The position numbers and the translations under genes are program-made. Below are positions 9,580 through 21,852 of a stretch of DNA of 64,000 nucleotides, piece after piece. Where the stretch lies: contig CM036767.1 in NCBI GenBank assembly GCA_020796225.1, positions 19,187,927 to 19,251,926 of the forward strand, given 5' to 3'. Source of the stretch: Arion vulgaris (lineage: Eukaryota > Mollusca > Gastropoda > Stylommatophora > Arionidae). Each line of letters starts with the position of its first letter. The stretch's first letter is position 1. The notes under the pieces were generated by a model. It was given only the letters and a program-made list of their open reading frames with translations, was not told the origin of the DNA and did no database searches.

Positions 9580-12226
9580 CTTGGCTTGTTTTTTCAGGAA
9601 TTCCATAAACTCTTTTTCAGCCACTTCTGTGTGGAATGGTGGTCCACAGTTTTTTACACATGCTTCTAGCACCTGAAACATGAACAATATAAATAAATAT
9701 GCAGTGTTGGATATCAAGGTAGAAGAGGAACTTTAGTAAATTATGTTTACATAAATTCATATTTTTCAACAGGTTGCTCAGGTTGGGAGAGAAACAATAG
9801 GTTACTATAACACATCTCATCGTCATCAAATAGCTTGTCCTGAGCAGAGCTATGCCACCCCAACAGCCTTCTGGATTTCTCTCTCTCATATGCCAGATGT
9901 CCCGCCTCTGCACCCGTCATGCTCAAACCATCAGTTACATCCTGAATCCTCCATGGTCTTTCTCTTCTCTTTGCGTCGCCTCCTTCCATGATGGTCTTCT
10001 CCAGCACTTCGTGTCTTTTTATATGTCTAAAATACCTCAATCATCTTTTTCCCATTTGTAGCATTAGTCAGGTTTCTTTGACCTTGAGTTCCCTCTGGAC
10101 AGATTCACCTGTTCTCCTCTCTGTCCATGATATACGGAGGACTCTCCTGTAACCCTCACAATCGAAAGCAACCATATGCTTTTCCACTGCTTTGTTAAAT
10201 GTCCATGACATATCTAGACAAGTTTAATATGGTCAAAATTAAATGGTACATATACATATAAATCTATCAATTAAAATACACATATAATAAATGACTTCAT
10301 TGGACAATGTTTCTTGCAAATAAAAACAGACTAGTATTATTACAACAATACAACAAACATCATAAATTCAAAGAGATCTCACCTGAAGTGCAAACATTGA
10401 CACATGAGGATTTTCATTACCAATCTTCTTCTTTATTGAAAAAAGAGCAGCTTTAGGTCTGCAAAAAAACAATATGCTATTACAAATAAATAAATTGCAA
10501 GAGTTAACATTACATACTTAAACTTACATTTAAATAAGTTGACAACAGTTTTAACAGTACAAAATTAAACTAACAAATAAATAAGTTGCCAACAATGTTA
10601 ACTCTTTCCACACACAGTTATTTCCTCAATTTTTAAAAACAGTTAATTCAAGGAGGCAAAAACAAAAGATTTTTTTAAAATCATTACTAAATCGATATAT
10701 AAACATGTATATATCTTATTATATACAAAATTTAAGAAAACTGGATAACCTATTAGAATAACAAGGTTAAAAAGTAGTAGAAGTAAAATATTAGAAGTAA
10801 AACTCGAAAGACTTCTTGTAAGGAAAGCAACTCGAATGACGCAGTGTATGGCGAATGGCATTCAATGGAATTCCATTGCGTGCGGCGAAAATAATGGAAA
10901 GAGTTAAAGGTCCCCACACTAACAGAAGTCCACCTTTCTATACCTTATAAAAACTCTAAGACTGTTTCACAACGACCACAAGCACGTTTTTCTTTCCTTG
11001 AAAAATGTGTTTTACTTACTGGGCCAGGTATGTTGCCTGGTCTTGAGTACTGCAGTTTTTCCTGACTGCAAGTTGTCAAGCCAATTATTCTTCTCAAGAT
11101 GTTTTAGCAATCTAATCTCAATCATTCTCTCCATTAATTTTCCCAAACAGATCAAAATTCTGATTGGCCTGTAGTTGATTTTACTTGTTTTATGCATTAG
11201 TGTTCTCTCTAGTGGGATGACAACTGCCACATATCAGAAAGTTTGCCAGTACTCCATGACTGGTTACAAATGAGAAGGAACTTATGTCCAAGATTTCTGG
11301 CATTTCATTTGTGATGTCATATTTTCCTGGAGTTTTTTCATTTAGTTCAATCTTCTTCTTCTTTCTTTTCTCTAATCCTGTTTTGTCTCACATCGTCCGG
11401 ATAAGAAGAGATTTATGGAAATGCTTTTGGCGCGCTTCATAAACAGTGTTTTTTGTCACCTCTGAGGTCCACCTTTTGCGTGCATACAGCATTTAGTTCA
11501 ATGATGGTAGTATTTAGTTCTCTCATACTTCTTCTTCTTTGACGCTCACATCAACCATTGTTAACCACTCTGTGTGATTTGTATGTGATCCGAGTCTAAG
11601 AGCGATTATACGTTGTGCCAGTTATGCGCCTACAAATAGGCCAGTACATCCGATTTCTGCTCTGCTTTTTATTTACTAGGGTAGCTTCCCTAGCCCTACC
11701 TCAGTCGCCTCTTACAACATACCTTGCAGCTCACAGTGGTACCATTCTTTGCTTCCCTTGCGGTCTCGGCACCAAGCGGCAAGCTCTGTTAACTAACTGG
11801 TAGCAAATCAAGGAGAATTTTTATTTTCTCTGATTCATTGCACGGGTTTTCCTATATGGCTCCGTCTCTGTCTGCAGAAATGGCAAGCCATCTGCCAAAA
11901 AGTATTGCACAAAGCATGAACTCCATAGTTTCAGCAACAAACTTAGGGATCTCATGAAAAAATTGCATAAGTGACTCAGACCAGATTCAAACCCACAACC
12001 TTCAGAGCGACAGGTCTCCATCTTAACCACATTGCCATAGCTGACACATCTTGATCATAATGCAGTATAAACTGATTACAAATACTTTTACACATATTTA
12101 AACTCTTCTGATATTGTCACTATGATTTGTTTATAACTCACTGTACATGTCCCTGGCGGATACAATCAACAATCTTCAATACCAAGTTCCAATCAGGCTC
12201 CAACAGCAACTGACTTGTGGCTTTCT
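9580..12226 (-). CDS. HGS: Hrs/HGS ESCRT-0 subunit, VHS-domain exons (partial)
   Basis: Hrs binds ubiquitinated cargo on early endosomes and starts ESCRT sorting; its N-terminal VHS domain is seen here. Exon A, 12226-12142, encodes KATSQLLLEPDWNLVLKIVD and then CIRQGHVQ. Exon B, 10458-10383, encodes PKAALFSIKKKIGNENPHV then SMFALQ. Exon C, 9672-9580, encodes VLEACVKNCGPPFHTEVAEK then EFMEFLKKQAK. All borders are AG acceptors and GTGAG or GTAAGG donors, with phases 1-2-0-0 in agreement. The order and the KNCG..H.EV core match animal Hrs better than STAM or TOM1, which share the VHS fold. The first short exon (upstream, higher coordinates) was not found. The rest of VHS, FYVE and later parts are not seen and probably lie beyond the left edge. 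The introns hold LINE tails and SINEs. Confidence 0.83.
9760..10235 (-). mobile_element. LINE 3' tail (family H) in an HGS intron
   Basis: Encodes [20 protein letters not shown], then [19 protein letters not shown] and [17 protein letters not shown]. Typical C-terminal end of a LINE, frame mostly kept. It lies between Hrs exons B and C. Confidence 0.75.
11012..11345 (-). mobile_element. LINE RT N-terminal fragment
   Basis: Encodes NYRPIRILICLGKLMERMIE then RLLKHLEKNNWLDNLQSG, the finger region of an RNase H-type LINE RT. It is cut on both sides, with a family G tail at 11345. Confidence 0.75.
11345..11490 (-). mobile_element. LINE 3' tail (family G)
   Basis: Short copy of the sequence at 39903-40060, with the CTTCTTCTTT run marking its 3' end. 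Confidence 0.7.
11528..11795 (-). mobile_element. SINE E3
   Basis: Full-length copy in an HGS intron. Tail CTTCTTCTTTG at 11528, head with CGCAAGGGAAGCAAAGAATG in sense. Confidence 0.87.
11820..12040 (-). mobile_element. SINE B
   Basis: In sense it begins with a tRNA-like head (GGCAATGTGGTTAAGATGG, B box GTTTGAATC) followed by the SINE B body and an end near CATTGA. It lies 100 bp from Hrs exon A. Confidence 0.82.
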
Positions 12227-12580
12227 CTGAAAACAACAAGATAAAGATTGAAATATGTCCATGTGTGTTTATTTACTTATAATGTATTCATTAATAACAC
12301 TAATAAAAAGAGCACTAGAAGTAAAAATAGACCTATACTTGTTCTTTATAGACACCAAGGCATTCGGACAAAGTAAATCATGATGAGTAAATCTATTTAG
12401 AACCAATACTGACATTTGGATGAGAGTCTTGGAAGGTAAACAAACTGATAGAAAAATCTCAGGAGGCCACAGAGATGTGGTTTTACAAAACAATAATGAG
12501 AATTCCATGGACTGCTAAAATGATGAATGGAGGGTGGGGGTTGAATGAAGCCAAGACAGAGAGAAATTGTTTGGTCTATA

Positions 12581-12835
12581 TCTTCTTCTTCTTCTTTGCG
12601 TTCGTTCTTCACAACCAATTTTAATCACTCTTTGTGATATGTTTGGTTTTTGCCAAGAACGTGTATACGTTGCACATTGGTTTGGTAGGCCCTAACGCAT
12701 GACCTTTACACGTTTAGGACATGTGCATCCGATTTCAGCCAAACCCCCTTAGTCGCCTCCTACGACATGCATGGCAGGTAACAGTGGTTCCATTCTTTAC
12801 ACCCCAAATTTGGGCCCGGTAACCACTCGGGCGAA
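12581..12835 (-). mobile_element. SINE E2
   Basis: Complete unit. In sense the head starts CGCCCGAGTGGTTACCGGGC, and the tail is (GAA)n. The head stem AGUGGUU/AACCACU is perfect here. Confidence 0.9.
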
Positions 12836-13039
12836 CTTTGGTCTATAAAAGAATGAGGCAGTCGTCATTTTTCTCACATGTGATAAGAAGGGGAGGTGCA
12901 GGACACATTGTGACAACCGGTAAAATCAAACGGAGAAGAGACAGAAAATATTAGACTGCTTGACTTCATGGCATTAGAAGTCAACATCTGATATTACCAA
13001 GATTTGTGAGATCCATGATGCTTCTGCCAGTCGGCACCT

Positions 13040-13215
13040 GATGATGATGTGTCCATTTTACGTATATTTATTTCGGTGTGTCCATTCTATGTTTATTAAC
13101 TTTGTATGTGTCAACCTATGTTTATTTACAGCATGTGTGTCTATACTGTGTTTATTTACTTAGAATGTCTTCATTCTGTATGAATTTACTTGGTAGGAGT
13201 CCATCTTGGTTACTT
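13040..13215. repeat. degenerate tandem repeat, unit about 40 bp
   Basis: Four or five imperfect units share TGTGTCCATTCTATGTTTAT with variation. No coding role evident. Confidence 0.55.
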
Positions 13216-13599
13216 CTCAAGTGTATGAATGTTCCAATGTATCCTCTCAGTCTAATTTAAGACTCAATCTTATGCCTGTTTACATTTCCTCATCTGTTAC
13301 TTTGTACCTAGAAACTATTCTTTTGTCTCTCTGGTCTCCACTACAATTGCTTTGTGATATGTTATCCTAAATATTCTTCTTGAATGATGGCCACAAAAAC
13401 ATTTTAAAATATATCGCACATATCATATTATTTTATAATAATGTATTATCATAATTATGATTTTACACCTGTAGTGCAGTAACTAGGGACTTTTACATCT
13501 AGACTTTTCTAAGTTCGTTGTTCCTTGAAATGCTTGCGCATGCGTAATAAACACGTCTCCAAAAAAATCGTATTCCCTTAGTAAAATTCCATTGATATT

Positions 13600-16500
13600 T
13601 TGATTTAGTATAACTTTCCTAAAGAACCTGGCCAACCACCAAGTGGAGTTTGAAAGGGCATCCATTTCTACACACGCTGGAGAAGGTTTAAGAGCGAAAC
13701 AAGTGATAATTGTCAATTTTTCATTTGAACTCTATAAGGTAAGTTTACCTATATCTATCTTACGTATTTTTGGTTTCTTTTTAATATAATTATAATATTT
13801 GAGTTCAGCAACATGTTTTACATGTGTGTAAATTTGGAGATACAGTCAGATGACAATCATATCAAAATACCTTTATTCAGAGTACATATCATTTTCCGGA
13901 CTATGTGACTTGCACTTTCACTTTCGCGTACTAGTTTAGTTTCACCATTTTTGTTTATTGTTTAAATGCTGATTGCTTGTCCTATTTTGACTTACACTAG
14001 CTAGCAATTTGAATTATTTTCTAACTCACTGCACTCACGAGTCACTGACTGCATAATAGTAATAAAAATCTTTTTCTTAAATTTCAATTTACTAGTTCAT
14101 ATATATTATATATTATAACATAATTAATGAAGTTAATCATGTACCAGTACTATTTTATAGTTTAAGTTTAAGAGAATTATATGTCAGAATGTTAACTAGT
14201 TTAGTATTTAGTTAGTATAACTTATAAGTATTATATTATTTTATATATATATATATATTTTAATGCAATGTAATTATTATAATTATGTCATTTCTTTAAT
14301 TGCAGATAAAACTAAATCATAAAATCATGACGTCTAAGTCTATGGTCATGGAAGATCTGAGGGCACATTTGGCACAATTTGTACCAGAGTATCCTGTCAA
14401 GAATGGATATGTAGCACAGCTGATCATGGATAGATGTAGACCCACTCTTACGGAGGTGGCTAAGAATATCAAAGCATTAGTGGTTGGAATTCACATAGAA
14501 AAGGATCAGTGTATCGATGAAGTTGCTATTAGAAATAGTGTTGACGTTTCGATAAATTGCTGCGAGAAAAGAAAGGTTCCTGAATAAACAATGGGTGTCC
14601 ATCGTGGCTCTTTGTGGGAGATATTTCCTGTAAATTTAAGAATGTGTCTAGTTCACTTTTGTCGCAACCAGTAATTTCAATTTCTAATGAGTTTCAATCT
14701 ATTCAGGTACATCTCGTCATCTGTTATGCCACCATCCCTAGGAAGTTAGATGCAGCTGTCATTGTGAAAGCTGTGTGAACACCATGCGAACATTTGCAAA
14801 TATGAGGAGGAATAATAGAGGTTTACAGCGGAAGATTATAGAGATCAGGAAAGCACAGGAAAAATCTGTAAAATATTCTGTGAAAGGGTAAACCAGATTG
14901 TGAGAGGAAGACAGCCACCATAGATCGTTGAAGAAGAAGCATAAGGAATCCTGTGTGGGGAAATGTGATGTGGACAAATTAAGGAATTCTTTGCATGTTG
15001 CAAGAGAGAAAGTTGATAGCTTAACTGTGATTATCAGGGAGCAGAAGGCTACTGTGGAAAATCTCCAGAAACAGCTTCAGAAGGCAAAGAAACATATTAA
15101 CAGACTGACCATTAAGAAAGGAGAGGACAGACGACGTCATGAAAGAATATCGTCAAGCCAGAAAGGAACTCCACAATGATAGCTCCTTCTATGCAAATGA
15201 GCTTGCCATCCTGCAGGAGAGGATAGAAAGCATCAACACTGACCACAATATTCAAGTAAAAGTGAACAAAAAACAGTATGGCACGACCATGCGAAAGTGT
15301 GTATACTTTTGTTTATTAAGCCAGGTTGGCGTTAGCCAATGCACTGATGTAATTAATTATATCTGTAAAATGTTTTACAAACAGTTGTCAGACACACCCA
15401 GTACCACTGTTGTGGCACAAATGGCATATGAAATAGGTGTTCTGTCTGACATCCAGACAGGATACCTATTACATAAGTCACGCGTGACTAATCTGGCATG
15501 GGATGGCACAACTATCAAAGGTACCTATGTTAATGAACTGCATGTCAACATATGTCTTGAATCTAGTAATAATATTATTCCATTAGTTCTCAGCATAGAT
15601 GGACTTCCAGGAGGATCAGCAGAGACTACTACCCCACATTACAAACTCTCTCCTTGATGTTGTAAGAACATACTGTGATTGCTATGGTCTTTCTGACACA
15701 GATGTAAAACAGGAAATCTTTGCTAAAATAAAGAGCTGTATTACAGATCGTGCTTCAGTCAATCACTGTGTGGTCACACGACTCAAGGAGGAGTTTGATA
15801 TGGATCTGATGGAACTCAAGTGCCAAGTTCACCCATTGGATGGATTGGCTGTGTCTGCCAGGGCTACATTGCAAAAGTTTGACCAAAAATGGTCCCTGTT
15901 GTCACAAGAGAGATGTCCTACAGGATGTTGTGCTGCACAGCTAATTCACAACATTTCCAAAATGAGGTAATCTACTATTCTTATTATTGGTATTGTTCAA
16001 TATGACTTGTTTTTTGTTAGAACAGTTATTTACTGCGAATTAGAGCGAACCCAGTAAACACTGTTTGAAATGGACACTTCTCGAAGGATAAGCACTAGAG
16101 CTCCAAATGGTACTGAGCGTTGTGGCGTAAATTGCGTTCTTGGCAGAGGCTGTGTATATATCACAATTAGAATTATAAATATGGCCGAAATTGAAAGATT
16201 GTGTGAGAGAGTATCTAATGAATATTTGAAGAAATTTATTTTGTATTTAGTTTTTAAAAAAACCATTCATATTTTGTCAAATTGATTAATTTCAGGTATA
16301 AACAAGGCACTGGGGATCCATCAGGCTTTGTGACCTTTCTGAGAGAAAAGAAGCTGCAGCCAGGCATTATTCTGAGATATGTTGGGAACAGAATACATGT
16401 TCTGTTCCACATGGCTGCCATCATTTATACCTTGCGGGTGGAACTTCTGGATTTCTTCGAGTCCAAGTGCAACCGCAAGGGTGCAGTGATGTCAGCCATT

Positions 16501-18321
16501 GTTACAAATCTAAAGAATCCCAAATTTTTTTGGCTCAGCTTCAAGCCCTTGGGCTTTTCTCGAAGATTCTCACTGGTCCGTGGATGCGAGTATTTTACAA
16601 AACGAACAGAAGCAGTCGAATCTCGAACTAGTAAGTCAGACTAGGAATATAATTGTTAAATAATTTCAATGTATGTGGTTCTTTGGTTGTATTCTTCTTC
16701 AACGATCTCTGTTCATGCGCTTAATTTACTGTGGACCACAAACTGGGCTGTCAGCTTCAGGTCTGTCAGGTTTCCCAAAAGCTTAGTTTTAGGTCGACTG
16801 GGTGTGACCACATGTTGCTTATCAGCTCACCTGGAAGGGGTAGTCTTGCAGGATTCAATGCTCTTAAATTGTAACTTATTTGCTAGATTTTGTGAAAGTT
16901 GAAAACATCTTTATTCAATATTTTTATGCTGATACAATATTATTATTTTCACAGGTCTCGGATGGTGTTATTAAGCAGTGCATGGCATTCTTGCGGACAG
17001 TGAAGAGCGAACCATCCACCATACTCTCCTGTACCCATGATGCATTTGATGTTGCCCTGGACGATTCTGTATCACATCTTAGAAGTATAGATGCTTTAGT
17101 GAGTGATAAATTTAGAGACATTGTTGCTGATCTAGCGGATGCTTTCCTTTGTAAGCTCAGCCATCAACTAAAGCCACATCTGTCTGGAAGTCTTTCCCAG
17201 CCACTGCAGCAGAGAAGGCAGATACTATTGCATGCCCACCGCATAATATGCAGGCTGAGAGAATTCTGGGCACGATGGATGCTTTATGGCGGCGAGCTCC
17301 GAATGCTAACCTTGGCTTCATTGATGGAAAAGTAAAAGGTATCCATAACAGGACACTTGAATGGTTAGAGAGTTTCCCTGTTGATGAACAGAGCAAGCTT
17401 CTCAAGTTTACTGTCCATCGTGGAGCCAAGGCAAAACATTTGAGAAAACAAGGAACAGCTACAAATGATGCAAGGGCCAAAAACAATCAGTCTTAGCTAG
17501 TAAGAGGGGCATGGCCCATAGAAATAAGTTAGAAGTAGACATTAAGACATCATTAGCGCAGCAGTTGCCATTAGTTAAATTAGATATGTTTAAGGGATTT
17601 AGTGAAGCAGATTTAGATAAGTTAGAAAAATTTGTTAAATCTGATGAGTCATTGATAGGTAGTGATCTGCTTCATGTATGGGATGAAGACGGTAAGGAAG
17701 TTTCATATATGGAGAGAGTGACTTCGTTTTGGATAAAAAGGTTGCCAGCTGCAACACCAGCAAAACCACATGTCAACTATGTCTGTTTGACAGGGTGGAA
17801 AATTGCTGAACCTCCATCTGAATCTCCTTCTGAAACAGAATACGATCTGACCATACTAAAATTATTGGTAGACTTTGCTCTAGGAGATGTTAGGTTTTTA
17901 TAATGTAGTTGTAGAATGTTCCATAGGTGATGTTTCTGTAGGTTTTTATAATGTAGTTGTAGAATGTTCCATAGGTGATGTTTCTGTAGGTTTTTATAAT
18001 GTAGTTGTAGAATGTTCCATAGGTGATGTTTCTGTAGGTTTTTATAATGTAGTTGTAGAATGTTCCATAGGTGATGTTTCTGTAGGTTTTTATAATGTAG
18101 TTGTAGAATGTTCCATAGGTAATGCTTCTATAGGTTTTTATAATGTAGTTGTAGAATGTTCCATAGGTAATGCTTCTATAGGTTTTTATAATGTAGTTGT
18201 AGAATGTTCCATAGGTAATGCTTCTATAGGTTTTTATAATGTAGTTGTAGAATGTTCCATAGGTAATGCTTCTATAGGTTTTTATAATGTAGTAGAATGT
18301 TCCATAGGTGATGCACCAGTA
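13600..18321 (+). pseudogene. spliced transposase-like gene, frame-broken
   Basis: A probable non-coding first exon ends at 13738 (donor GTAAGT). The acceptor TTGCAG precedes exon 2 at 14306, with ATG at 14327. Coding blocks follow: an N-terminal part (14327-14587), a coiled-coil part (about 14930-15230, LQKQLQKAKKHINRL), then a conserved core (15350-15966) with NLAWDGTTIKG, PGGSAE, ITDRASVNH and CQVHPLDGLA. Intron 15967-16295 splices in frame (SKM-RYKQGTGD). A second likely intron is 16631-16954. The last exon carries MQAERILGTMDALWRRAPNA. The pattern recalls a large uncharacterised family in cnidarians, amphioxus and fish that I take to be RNase H-fold transposase-like; the D residues in WDGT and TDR could be catalytic. 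Frameshifts occur near 14590, 15130, 15627, 16525 (T run), 16595, 17190, 17478 (A run) and 17893. No terminal inverted repeats were found. It may be a decayed transposon or a domesticated gene hit by sequence errors. Confidence 0.55.
16692..16835 (-). mobile_element. LINE I-type 3' tail inside an intron
   Basis: The reverse complement matches the last 145 bp of the 690-2560 LINE, ending in a GAAGAATA tail. It lies within intron 16631-16954 of the transposase-like gene, in antisense orientation. Confidence 0.82.
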
Positions 18322-18330
18322 AGTATTTTC
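17887..18330 (+). repeat. 48-bp coding minisatellite, about nine copies
   Basis: Head-to-tail 48-bp units encode a 16-residue repeat with core GFYNVVVECSIG. Early units read GDVSV and later ones NASI at the variable end, so the array grew by at least two amplification steps. The last unit lacks one codon (NVVEC). The unit is a multiple of three, so the array stays open on the plus strand and also on the minus strand. It continues the last exon of the transposase-like gene after a 5-base gap near 17893. It ends near GATGCACCAGTAAGTATT, which contains a good splice donor. Confidence 0.9.
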
Positions 18331-20400
18331 TGCTTTTTTATAGTTAGTAAATATTAGATACATATTAGTTATTTAGATAGTTAAAATATTAGATACAGTA
18401 GCTGTTTGATTTCCATACGGTAAAACTGTTGCGTTCACCGTCCGGACCATGATTGTGACGGATAGACAGTTGCCCTATTACGTGCCTTGTAGGTACGGTG
18501 GTACTATTCTTTGCTCCCCTTGGGGTCAGGAACAAACAGATGGTTAATAAGTTTTACTGTATTTGTTACTCGTCTCAAACAGCGACAAAGCAAAATGTCA
18601 CATTGTGACTGACACAAATAGATATATTTTCTGTCATGAAGTCTCATTATATAATTGTTTATTATATAATTGCTATTATGTAATGATATATTAATTACTA
18701 CTATTATAATTGGTGTTGTATGATTTAGTTTATTGGCTTTAATTTAGTAACAATTGAACATTTTCTTGCCTTTCAATGAATTTATGGTAAATTACATATT
18801 AAAACACATTTTGTTTCTAATTATGCTAATTAATTATGTTTCTAATATTCTAATTAATTTACTAGCTATTAATACAAATGTTTGTACATTTCACATTCTG
18901 TGATTGATACTTGACAACTTGACATAATTTATTCCCCATCAAATGTTGGTCACAGGTAAAAATCAGATGGTATATATTCACTATTTGCATAATATGCAAA
19001 TGAGTCAGCCATTTGATTACTAATTAGTTCTTTGTTCTTTGAAACATTATTACAATGTAATCACAGTATGTAGTTTATCTTCCCGTACAATAATATGTAT
19101 GGTTTATATGGTGTTCGATTATAAATAAGGAAGATATCGAAGAAATTCACAGATCAGTGCTAGCACTGGGACACAACTTTTGAGATCCATGTTTTTTATA
19201 TTACCTATATGTTTCATATTACGTCTGTTTGGTACAAATTTAATCAGTAAAACGTTAATAACTTTTTTCATAATTGACTTACAGACTTGGCTAAGGTGTC
19301 ATTGAATTGGAAATTGTTAGGCCTTTCCAATGGTGCTATTTTTAATGCTATAGCACCATTTTGAAAAAAATACCAAACTACCTGAGTAACACAAGACAGA
19401 AAATAAGTCATTTTCAAGAGGTGCATAAAAATCAGCAAAACATAAGCAGCTAACTAAATACTATGACCGATGATTATAAATTATTAAATAAGACTAAACC
19501 TAGTACAATGTAGACCAATTATCGGCTTTAATCGAAACTCTTGAATGCACAACCAAATATAAGCAATTAAGTTTATTGACATCTTTATCTTATGTTATAG
19601 TTGATATACTTTAAGTTTAACTTACTATACTTAAATTTAGATAAATACTTATACTAAGAAGATACAAATATATACATTATATAATATATCATTATATTTA
19701 TATTATAAAATTGTATTACTGTTATTGACTATGAGCCTGAATTGTCATTGTATAACTCATAACTGTATCAGTGAGTAGTGAGGTATAAGTTGGTAAACAA
19801 CTGAAGTTCCATACTGAAATACAAACAACTAATAATAATAATATACATAGTTTTGTTAAGTGACTAATATTACTTAATAAGTGTGTCTGTGTCACTGGGG
19901 TTGTTGTAGGGTGTAACTCCCTCAGCTTAGCTTACCTGGGACTACTAGGAAATAGTAAGTGTACTGTACTGTAAGTAGGAAGAATGATTAACTATTAATT
20001 TAATTGTAGGAGATCAGATTGAAGTGTAAGATTGAGATAGGTACCTAGTTCTTACCTAAATACGATTTGAATTTGGGATGATCCAGTTGAAGACATTTTT
20101 AATATTGATATCAGTAATATAAACTTTCTAAATGTGTGTCTATTATGTTGTCATATAACAAATGTATTGTCTTTGTCGAACCACGGAAGGTCCTTATCTG
20201 ACACCCGTTAAGTGACTACAAACACCTGAAACGAAAAACGGAATTTGTCAATAACCGGAAATTAGCCGCTCAAGTAAAAAACAATTACATTTATTTTTTT
20301 TGAATAATAGGTATCCTAATGCACAAAATATTGTACTTTATTAGCTGCAGTGTCAATATTAATGTGTGTTAAAAATAAATTTTATATACCTACTTTTTTA
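18331..20400. other. AT-rich intergenic DNA
   Basis: Very AT-rich with many short AT runs and no frame worth naming. The only recognised piece is a head fragment of SINE E3 at 18469-18530 (minus strand), with CTATTCTTTGCTCCCCTTGG. Confidence 0.5.
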
Positions 20401-20659
20401 GTTTGCAGAAACCATGTTCGACAATATTGTGAATATTATAAGCGATATAGATATTTTAATGTGGAGAGAGGTTAAATTAGCTAGCTATGTTGTAAACTTT
20501 TCTAGAAAACAAGGTCTTTATTGTTTTGTTTTGTTTTTAAAGAGTGAGATAACGACTTGCAACATTGAACATATAAACGTTCAAATAAAAAGCCATGTGT
20601 ATATGATATTCATTGCGTTGCATACTGAGCTATTAATGTTAACCTCGACTACAATCCCA

Positions 20660-20860
20660 CCTGCCCAGCGTGTTCTTAGCGCGTTGGACGACGGGTGACA
20701 GCTCCTGCGAGCGCAGTTCAATCCGCGGACTGGCAGAAAAGCCACAGGTTCTCCAGATTTACGATGTCAGTGGCACCGAATCGAAGGGTTACGATGTCCA
20801 TGACACCGAGCTGAAAGCTCAAGTGCTTCTGGATTTTAAAAAAAAACGCAAGACCTAGAC
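20660..20860 (+). mobile_element. SINE D
   Basis: Starts CCTGCCCAGCGTGTTC, has a tRNA-like B box (GTTCAATCC), the body with CACAGGTTCTCCAGATTTAC and the end AAGTGCTTCTGGAT plus an A run. Confidence 0.88.
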
Positions 20861-20869
20861 TAAATTATG

Positions 20870-21680
20870 TTTCAGTTTGGAATTTCTTCATTGCACTCCG
20901 AACATGTCTATATGTGCTCCGGCCTCCTTCGCAATATCTCCAACGACGTCCAACCGTACCAGTTCGATATTGATTGATGAGCCTACTCATTTACCTGTTG
21001 TGCTGTTCTTTACAGGTGACCCCAACTGAACCCAGCTCTTGTATTCTAGCAGTTGACGTGAATTGGTTTTAAATGAGCCCCGTGATATAGTGTCAGAGCC
21101 AGCGAGTCTGCCTGTTCTCTCATTTTCAATGACAATGTCCCCCGGGAACGAAGATGAGTGTAATTCTGCAAATTGTTGACGCTTAGTGATTCAGTCGATT
21201 GCCTGCGCACCGAACCAGCCTCCACCTTTCGGATCATATTAATCACTCAGAATATACACATGAGTGTAGTTTTGTGACTCCTGCCACAGTAATGTCTTAG
21301 TCACCGCCAGTACTTCCATTGTTATGCTACTTGTTGCCATACTAAATGCACCACTGGCTTTCTTGATCTTTCTGCCGTATGAGCTTGCAGAGAAGACAAA
21401 TGGACATTTCGGGGAGAACTACCGATATATCCGTGTAAACCACATTGTCACCTTCATTGTCGTTTCCATTAATGATGGTCTTAACGTATGCATCCAACGC
21501 CATGGTATTCCTTTCTCTGCAACCTTTGTAGAATTTAATAATGTTCGAAAAGATGTTCCCGTATATTGAAGGCACCGGTATCCATTCTTCTACACGGTCG
21601 ATATGTGTGAGCCCGCATACCAGTTGAACAGTGTCTGAAGCACGGCCAACCCACAACTTGCCCTGCTTTAACCGATTTCC
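20870..21680 (-). mobile_element. LINE RNase H fragment (family N)
   Basis: Minus-strand remnants of RNase H and the C-terminal Cys segment. It contains the family end (CATTGCACTCCGAACATGTC on the plus strand). Frames are broken many times. Confidence 0.72.
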
Positions 21681-21852
21681 ACTACTGATGTTGAGCAGCT
21701 CGTGCTAAAGGGGATCCTTTTTAGCGCTTATTTTGAGATACGCACGTGCTCTAGCTATCTTGAGTCTATACTCCATGGTCGGGAAGACAGGAGAAACCTA
21801 TCGCCTAGTTTATTCCTAGTGCAACATGATGATATACATAGCTTAATTCTGT

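Noticed and set aside
13480..13740. First exon of HGS on the minus strand, sharing a bidirectional promoter with the transposase-like gene
   Set aside because: No MF..FD(K/R)LL-type start with a fitting donor was found there.
17890..18363. 157-codon frame on the minus strand of the 48-bp array
   Set aside because: It is open only because the unit is a multiple of three. The plus strand continues a gene exon.
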